Positions 56,917 through 64,000 of a DNA stretch of 64,000 nucleotides are shown here, piece by piece. The notes under the pieces were generated by a model, which made no database searches, was not told the origin of the DNA, and saw nothing but the letters and a program-made list of their open reading frames with translations. The stretch's first letter is position 1. The number at the start of each line of letters is the position of its first letter. Where the stretch lies: positions 81,760,004-81,824,003 of the forward strand of contig OX638370.1 in NCBI GenBank assembly GCA_951812925.1, written 5' to 3'. The position numbers and the translations under genes are program-made. Source of the stretch: Calliopum simillimum (taxonomy: Eukaryota > Arthropoda > Insecta > Diptera > Lauxaniidae).

Positions 56917-57780
56917 TTAGCCCAGAAATTGGACTACCTCTACTGGTTGGGACCATAGGTCAATCGTAGAGAGGTTGGTGGGACGAAAAGGACAGTTGTA
57001 AAGATGGGAACTGTCATGCAGACTACCACTCAATGATCCGGGTTCTGTAGCTCATCAAGATGAGAGAGTAGCCCGAGCGAAGTTGAGCGAGTATGCACCG
57101 TGCCTCCCTCGATAGCGATTTTTCACTGTGGTTAATTTGTAGAGGGCGGCTATTGAGCACTTTATTGAGTGCCAGTAATGCAATAGCGGATAGGCCCAAG
57201 ATCCCTAGAGTCAGGCGAGAAGTCTAAAATGGCTTCCCTATAACACCTGAAATCCTCCCTGATACACCTGTGTGTGTTATCAGGGTGTTATGTGGCCTGA
57301 CTTTTAGGAGCCCAGTCTCATGGCGTATCAAATGGACTGGATCGGACATGAGTTGATACCCGGTAGCTATACGCAAGGCATTCTCCCGACTGGAGGTTGC
57401 TCCACTCCGTGTTACTGAGTACACGGAGCAGACCTCACTTGAGTGCCTTGAGAATTTGTATAGATTATCAAGTGTCACCCCGAGGATTTTTGGATACTTA
57501 ACTGTTGGTATTAGGTCTCAGTTCATATGGATATTGAGGGATTTATTAACCTCGCTAGTCCATGAGTTGAAGGGCGTCGCAGAAGATTTTTGCATAGCAA
57601 GTTGCAGCCTTCGATTATCGATGAACCGCTTGAGAGTAGCAACATACACAATAATCCTCTGCTCAGCCTCCGAAACTGTTTTGGCTGATGCCACAATAGT
57701 GCAATCATCAGCATATGAGACCAAAGTGACCTCGGACGGAGGGGGTGGTGTGGTGGAGAGATAGAAGTTGAAAAGCAGAG
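56917..57780 (-). pseudogene. jockey-type non-LTR retrotransposon, 3' part of ORF2
   Basis: Minus strand from 57779: LLFNFYLSTTP, then SYADDCTIVAS, the reverse transcriptase catalytic motif. It continues through LKRFIDNRRLQLAMQKSSA. After a frameshift at 57518 comes ILGVTLDNLYKFSRH (thumb region). An apparent internal deletion is followed by ENALRIATGYQLMSDPVHLI. Further on: AQLRSGYS near 57070 and the tail HDSSHLYNCPFRPTNLSTID ... VVQFLG with a stop at 56917. This order is that of the jockey clade, which lacks RNase H. Several frameshifts and deletions make it inactive. Confidence 0.9.
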
Positions 57781-57980
57781 ATGATTTTGCTTGGTTGAGC
57801 GCAAAGCAAGTTAGTTTGACGTATAAAGAACTTTATATTTGCATAAGATAACCAGTTGGTTTTAAATAAACCACAAAGAAAACCAAATAAATGTCACCAC
57901 GGTAGTGTTCATTAAAGAATTGCAAATGAGAAAAATTCCCACTTGGAAAGTATGAAAATGCTTTATTTTTGACACATATA

Positions 57981-58258
57981 AAGGGTTTTTGAATAAGAGC
58001 GTTACAAAAGTTTTTTTAAATAAAACAAAAACGGTTTTGAATATCAATGAAATTCTTTATTCCTGTGAAAGTACATTTGAGGCCATTATGTATGGAACTC
58101 GATTTCTTTTGCATGGCCACCACGGGCACGCTTGCAGAAGTCCAGACGCTGAACCCAATTTTCGATGGTTTTCAAGCATAAATCGGCCGATACTGCTGCA
58201 ATTTCACGATCGATATTCGCACGAAGTTCATCAATCGCAGCCTGCAGATATACTTTCT
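57981..58258 (-). pseudogene. 3' end of an IS630/mariner-type transposon
   Basis: Minus strand 58086-58258 reads KVYLQAAIDELRANIDREIA ... ENWVQRLDFCKRARGGHAKE and TAA. This corresponds to the tail of the transposase at 5124-6137 (VENW...RASRGGHMPEI) with many differences, so it is a related family. TA and AAGGGTTTTTGAATAAGAGC at 57979-58000 form the presumed terminal repeat. The rest of the element is absent. Confidence 0.8.
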
Positions 58259-58270
58259 AAGTACTTTTAA

Positions 58271-60117
58271 TTTACCGCTTAATTCCTGAAACTGTTTCAA
58301 CATTTTATCAATTATTTTATCTGTACCCACTATTTAGCTGTCTGCCTTTAGCACAGTATTCCCTCAAAAAGTGGTGCATCGCGAATTCGTTTTGTTAAAG
58401 TGAACGGCTGAGAGAATTTGAAAAAGTTTTCTCCAGTGCATTTCCTGCTGGTCATCTATAATAGAAATGAAATATCGACAAAAATCCCTTTAAACATAAA
58501 ATTTAAATAATTACAAGAAAAAATTTCCAAATAAAACAATATTCTTCATCAGCTATTCCAAGTAATCCTTATTACAATGATCAACATGGAACTACTTAAG
58601 ACGCCACAATGGCTACTGTGAATGTGAAGAGTTGTTTTTATGCCTAAAAGTATTGCCAGATTGTAATCAAAATTCTAAGTACACATACGTGTGCCCAAGG
58701 AAACACGATACTGAAACAAAGCCAGAGAAAAAAATTGGTAATACAGTAGCTTATCTGGAGCAAATTGACACCCACACGTATGGTGCAGAACAATAGAAGA
58801 TATTGGTTATCAGAAGAACAAAACATAGAACGCTGAAAACAAACAAATTTGTTTATAAGAATTTCAGCAGAGTTCAGAAAAAATATATCAATAGAATACA
58901 AAAATGCCGACAAAATTCCTAAGCAATTTGTAAGGAAGCGTGTGAAGATTCGCATATTTTTATAGGCGTCATCATATGGGCACAAATTGAGAGTATTTTA
59001 TTGTATACATCTGTGTGGGCGTTAACACATTTGCCACCTTTTTGACCAACATTTGAGGTGTATAAAAAGACCAACATGTCAAAAGAAAAGTAAAATGAGA
59101 AAGAAAAAAACCACACACACGTACCGATAAAATTCCTAGGAATCATAAGAATTGTTGAGGGAATTACATAAAACAGGATGATAGAAAACAAAAATTTTTC
59201 CATATGAGCAAACGAATACATGGACAGACGACATTCAAGTAGTAAAAGAGTAACAATAGAAAAAGCAAAAAAAAGAATGAGCCAGGATTTGCATGAAAGT
59301 GAAAATTATAGGTGTAGTAAGGTATTTCAACAAAAAAAAAAAAAAAAAAAGGAGAGCACAGAAATGACAATAGCAGGACATTGTGTCCTGCGCCACTTAT
59401 TTGTTTGTCAATTGTTTTGATTTTTTCTTTTAATAAAACATTTTCGGTTTGGTTATTAGCATTTAAATACCTCTACGTTTTTTCTTTTTTTTTATATTTC
59501 AATTTGATATCTTTTCATATTCATTTTCATAGAATTGTATTTTGTATTGTATATTGTATTGTATATTCGCTTATTAACATTTTTTTAAGTTAGTCGCTAC
59601 TTATGATATGTATGGGTTATCCATTTACACGCCTACTCGAAACACATTCTGGACGTATTATCAGAAAAGATTTGGTAGACTTTTTGCCGTCAGAAAGGCA
59701 TATATGCCTAATAATTGTGGTGTTTGAATTCCTCTGCGAAACGATTGAATCCAAAACTTATCAAAAATATAGCTTTGAGAAAGATACGGTTAAATTTTCG
59801 AAAACTGTGCTAATGAAATTATGTTAAAACCGGGTAGAAAGGGTTCAAAACAATTATGTAGAATTGTATATATGACCGTCCAGAAAAAAAAGGACTCTGT
59901 CTTCATCAAATCAGATCGATTTTTTTCTAAAGTCGTTTCATTCAACACGATCTTATTAGTTGGTTTTTATTTTATTACGACCTCAAAAATGCTGGATATG
60001 AATAGAACAATCAATCAAATTTTTTTTGTCTTGATTTGAATTGACCGTCTCGGATTTTTGTTGAGGTTTCGTCTGCGACCAAATTGATTTTTTTGGGAGA
60101 TGCTGAAAATATCCAAA
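58271..60117. other. non-coding stretch
   Basis: No supported gene. Poly(A) run at 59332-59350. Several 60-110-codon frames on both strands lack recognisable motifs. Confidence 0.45.
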
Positions 60118-60119
60118 TA

Positions 60120-61403
60120 AGGACTGCCCCGGAAAAATTTGTCCCTTTGTTCTTCATTAATAAAAAAATACGTTATGAATTTTTTTTAAATTTTGTTTTT
60201 TTATTTATTAGTGAGTAGTATAACAAACATAAATAACTTTACACTATTAACAAATATTTATTTTATATAAAAATATTTTACTTTTTTCTTTAGACCCTTC
60301 CTTAAGTATTGTACAGTTGTTTCGTCGACAGTACCGTACGACCTTCGCCACTTATTTTTGAAATCTTTTAAATTTTTTGCAGTGTTTTTACTCTTCTAAA
60401 GATCTGATTTCATTAGAGCCCAATATCTCTCAATATGTCGAAGCTGTGGGCAGTTAGGTGGATTCGCATTTTTGGGAATGAAATTTACATTATTGCTATT
60501 GTACCATTCTATGGTGGCTCTAGAGTAGTGTGAGGTTGCTAAATCAGGCCAGAACATTACAGTACCTCCGTGCTCACGAATAAATGGCTAAAAACGTTTT
60601 TCAGAGCATTCATCAATATAAATTTTTGAGTTAATTGTGCCCAGTGTTGCAAAAAAAATGCTCCTCAGACCGCAGGTGCATATGACCTGCCAAACCATAT
60701 ACTGCTTGGGAAATTTTGTGATATTCTTCTCTTTAAATTTGCTCTGTATCTGCCCCTCCTCCCAACAGGTGTAAAATTCGTGTCTTGTTAGCTGTTTAAA
60801 ATCTGCCTTTATGTATGTTTCATCGTCCATTATGCGGCAGTCAAATTAAGTCAGGTAACCGATATATAACTTTCGAGCTCGCTTTTGAGCCTCTAACTGC
60901 TTTTCATCGGAACGGTTTGGTACTTTTTGAACTCTGTAGGTTCTTAGCTTAAGTTTTTTCTTTAGTCTGTTTATAGAAAATTTTGAAGTTCCTGCTCTGG
61001 CAGCCATATCTCGTTCTGAAGTGTTGGGATTCTGATTAAAAAGGCGCATCACTATTTTCACCAATTGTGGGTCTATACTGGCTTTTCTACCTAAACTCTT
61101 TTTCGCGTAATAAGTTGACCCTTTTTCTATTTCGAAATAACCCTTTGGACAGTGATTTTTGATGCACCTGTTTTTTTAGCTATGGCTGAATATTTTAATT
61201 CTCGTTTTTGCATACAAGTGTACAAAATGAGTTTGCTCTTTTTTTCTTGATTGCTAGATATCTCTATCGTCTGAAGTTTGTTTGCCAAGTGTTATATATT
61301 TTTGTAATCGTCATGTTATATCACTCATATTTCGACCTGCACGATCATCAGGTAAATCATAATCTTAAGGAATAAAAGGGTCAAATTTTTCTGGGGCTGA
61401 TCT
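60120..61403 (-). mobile_element. Tc1/mariner-superfamily transposon, decayed (1284 bp)
   Basis: Imperfect inverted ends AGGACTGCCCCGGAAAAATT and AGATCAGCCCCAGAAAAATT, continuing TTGTCCCTTTGTT and TTGACCCTTTTATT. TA flanks at 60118-60119 and 61404-61405. One transposase gene on the minus strand fills the interior. Confidence 0.9.
60295..61270 (-). pseudogene. broken transposase of the Tc1/mariner-superfamily element
   Basis: Minus strand: ELKYSAIAKKTGASKITVQR (first helix-turn-helix), a frameshift near 61130, then GRKASIDPQLVKIVMRLFNQ and AARAGTSKFSINRLKKKLKL (second). An in-frame TAA follows at about 60845, just before CRIMDDETYIKADFKQL, which holds the first catalytic Asp. Next are YMVWQVICTCGLRS and, after a frameshift at about 60590, pieces with FWPDLA-like, RYWALMKSDL-like and the final VQYLRKG-like sequence. 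Coding order is complete but at least two frameshifts and a stop inactivate it. Confidence 0.85.
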
Positions 61404-62139
61404 TAACTATTCATAACTTGGTAATTTCTTAACCGATTATCATGCTTTAACATATTTCGGAAAGGTAATAAATCAGCCTATAAATACAAAGTTAGTTTCA
61501 TCTAGTTTCATCTTTTTAGATCTTCTAAAATAGTATTCATGGAAAGAAGACAAAACTATCTTTTATATATGTAAAACCAATGGTTTTGAAATATCTAAAA
61601 CGTAGGCCATGGAGCATACTGAGTACATTTCAGTACTAAAAATAGTACTTTTTTGTAAATTCTGGAAAACTTACTCTATGTATATTTAGAGCCTGGTACA
61701 TTTCAAGAACACAGAAACGGTACCGATTTGCCAGAGCCCTTCGGATTTCGGTAAAATTTGGTAGATGGTTTCGTTTCATGCCTTCTCTGATAGAGATGGA
61801 AAAAAAATTCGATTTTTTTTTTTTTTGTGGTTTGTGGAGGGCTGCAAAGAGTGGAAAATTGGTAATTTGTAACACACTCTTAATAACTTGAGCATTTCTT
61901 AACCAAAAAAAAAAATCACATTTGATATGAAAAATATGATTTTTATAACTTCTCAAATCATGAAATTTACTGAAACTTTTTAGCAAAACTCACAAAAAAG
62001 GTTCATAACTAGGATATTTCTTAACCGATCTTCATTTTCTGATGTATGTTTTTTTGGAAGGTAGTGTATTAGGCTATTAGCAAAATGTAAGTTTTCTGTT
62101 ATCTGAAAAAAGTACTATTTTTACTACTTTACTACTGAA
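61404..62139. other. non-coding stretch
   Basis: A weak direct repeat, TAACTTGGTAATTTCTTAACCG near 61416 and TAACTAGGATATTTCTTAACCG near 62007. The 116-codon minus frame 61636-61986 has no recognisable homology. Confidence 0.45.
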
Positions 62140-62850
62140 TTTGGTACAGTTGCTTTGCCGTAAAATTTAGCCCGAACGATTGAAAACGAGCAAAATCTGT
62201 CAACGGACACGCCCACCGCCCATACAAAAAATGTATTCAAAATGCAATAATGAGAGTACTATTTGCAATAATAGGAGCAAAGTACACATAAATACTAGGA
62301 ATAGTAAGTACAAGCTCTGAGCGAAAACTTGGTGAACTCGGACAAGAAGGCGTGCCACCTCCCATACAAGCAGAAACTTTAAAGTGCCGTACTGAAGACA
62401 TTTTTTGAGATAATCCAACTAAATTTCACTCAGGCAGTAAAAATACTGAATGCAAGCTGTGAGCAAAAACCAGGCATACTTGGAAAAAAGGGTTTGGCAC
62501 CTCTCACATAAGCAAAAGTTTCAAAATTCTATACAGAAAGCATTTTTCGAGATAATTCAACTTAGCTTAGTGTCTAAGCTCTGAGCAAAAACTAGGTGAA
62601 CTCGGTCAAGAGGGCGTGGTACCTCCCATCTAAGCAAAAGCTTGAAAGTGCTATACTGAAAACATTTTTTGAGAGAATCCAACTAAATTTCACTCAGACA
62701 CTGAGAAGAGTAAGTGTAAAATCCAAGCAAAAGCTATGTGAATTCAGACAAGAGGTCGTGGCGCCTCTCGTACAAGCCAAATTTCAAAATACTGCAGTGT
62801 AGGGTATTCAATGTTTGGCCAGGCCAAAGGTAACGCCCTTACTTGTAAGT
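62140..62850. repeat. single arm of the foldback family
   Basis: Runs in the same order as the left arm of 1135-3056: TTTGCCGTAAAATTTAGC, GTCAACGGACACGCCCACCG, then four or five units with GAACTCGGACAAGAAGGCGT-type phrases. It closes with GTTTGGCCAGGCCAAAGG and CGCCCTTAC. The opposite arm is not present in the window. Confidence 0.87.
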
Positions 62851-62964
62851 ACTAAAATTAATAAAAATCATCCTCGGCCTACATTTTAGGTGTTCTAAAA
62901 TTTTTTTCATGAAAAGAAGACAAAACTATCTCTCATATGAATCCAATAAAATTATGGTATCACA

Positions 62965-63230
62965 AACCTTTAAGGTTGCCACCTGTTTTTTTTTTTTTTG
63001 TAAATAAGTTCCAACTAAACCATATATTTTGAAAACAAAATCGCTCAAATCTACATTTTAAAAATTCAACATACATTTTTATGGTTGCCACCAGGCTAGT
63101 TTTCAAAATTTTATTTGAATCATACTTTTTTTGACTACATTAAAACTTTTTGAAAATTATACTTTTGCAATTGCCACATAGATTTTTTTTTTTTTAAGTT
63201 TTTCTTAAACCATGTATATTGCTTAGCACC
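62965..63230. repeat. dispersed GGTTGCCACC repeat, three partial copies
   Basis: AAGGTTGCCACCTG (62974), ATGGTTGCCACCAGG (63082) and a weaker copy near 63169, each followed by a T run. AACCATATAT or AACCATGTAT follows copies one and three. The same family as at 13430, 22774 and 22968. Confidence 0.72.
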
Positions 63231-64000
63231 TTTTCTCAGTTTAGAAACGTTTCCTTAGGGAAACGAATACCTACACGAGGGAAACGGGTACATGAGATGA
63301 ATCCGCCACCTCTAATCTCAACCCATTAGCTCCTATTTTTAGGATCATTTTTGTTCCTTTAAATATTCATTTATTATAAAAATATATAGTTTAGGAACTT
63401 TCTTCTTTAAAATAACGTAATCTAAGTGCAGATTCGGTATATTACATAAGATTACAGACTTAGTTTCATAAAAAAAAATAGGAAGTAGAATATTTTGAGC
63501 CGAAAATCAAATCTGGTTTGTTTGTTGGGAAAATTAAACTAAATATATTTGGAATTGGTCTTCAAATGGACCATCATTTGGTTAGTATCTTACATTAATC
63601 ATATATGTATGACTTATCGAATTTATGGAAAACTTTATTTTCACTACACTCTGTTAGAATAGCTCTCACTGCTTTATTTATTTAGCAAAAAGTTATCACC
63701 ATTAATATTAATATTTGCAATAAACTACTGAGTAAATAACATTTATTCGTATTTATACTTATTGACTTAAACGATAAAAGGAAGGACCTCAACACACATT
63801 ACAGAGTGAAATCTCACACAGTAAGATGAGCCAGTCAGTCAGAGTAATCATGAACTTTGATGGCGTTGCAAAACGATAAAGACACAAACTCCACTGTCGT
63901 TAGCTGTGGCCTGTGCCATAACCATCTTCGTCCAGTAGCATATGGCAACAAGAAGGCAATGGTGGTGTTGACAACAACTTTGGTTACGTTGACAGTGACA
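63231..64000. other. non-coding stretch to the window end
   Basis: AT-rich to about 63760, then more balanced sequence at 63770-64000. No frame or repeat that I can name. Confidence 0.4.

Noticed and set aside
58644..59420. Hydrophobic frames rich in Phe, Leu and Ile as membrane proteins
   Set aside because: Composition follows the AT-rich sequence; no motif and many competing frames.

Overview
This is AT-rich nuclear DNA from an insect, almost certainly a higher (schizophoran) fly. The only host gene I can support is homeobrain (hbn), a paired-like homeobox gene on the minus strand. Three coding exons are visible: exon 1 (41678-41807, N-terminus with the YSIDQILG octapeptide), exon 2 (24241-24538, Asn-rich linker) and exon 3 (23966-24095, homeodomain residues 1 to about 46). 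The exon with the rest of the homeodomain and the C-terminus is not in the window, so everything left of 23966 lies inside or downstream of a very long intron. Everything right of 41807 is 5' flank or non-coding upstream sequence. Intron 1 is about 17.1 kb, intron 2 only 145 bp.

Almost all else is transposable-element DNA. Left part (1-13 kb): a foldback element with tandem-repeat arms (about 1135-3056); a hAT-like non-autonomous element (4800-6561) carrying a nested broken IS630/mariner-type transposon (5013-6242); three copies in the window of a Mutator-like palindromic element with 9-bp target duplications (6584-6952, 11813-12457, 40216-40524); a TA-flanked pogo-like element (8975-9972); and several hairpin MITEs. 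At 13448-22668 sits an apparently young BEL/Pao LTR retrotransposon with identical 413-bp LTRs, a TTTTC target duplication and an intact 1750-codon gag-pol. Unusually, it has a second intact ORF after pol that encodes a diverged duplicate of the zinc-knuckle plus retropepsin region, preceded by a good splice acceptor.

Middle part (24-42 kb, hbn intron 1): a mariner with a damaged transposase, a piggyBac N-terminal remnant, an inverted pair of Penelope-like tails each with a hammerhead-like motif (31126-31525), 30-bp and about 420-bp tandem repeats, a TA-flanked element with iterated ends (35093-35627), a non-LTR C-terminal remnant, a second hAT-like MITE and a large foldback with a nested Mutator-like insertion.

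Right part (42-64 kb): a rearranged mariner, an uninterrupted second copy of the first hAT-like MITE (it supplies the empty site for the nested transposon), non-LTR remnants with RNase H and jockey-type reverse transcriptase, two further TA-flanked elements with iterated G-rich ends, a minisatellite, a decayed Tc1-like element with both terminal repeats, and two single arms of the foldback family.

All calls rest on reading the sequence. Family names come from recognised motifs; no database search was run. No tRNA, rRNA, CRISPR or prokaryotic feature was seen.
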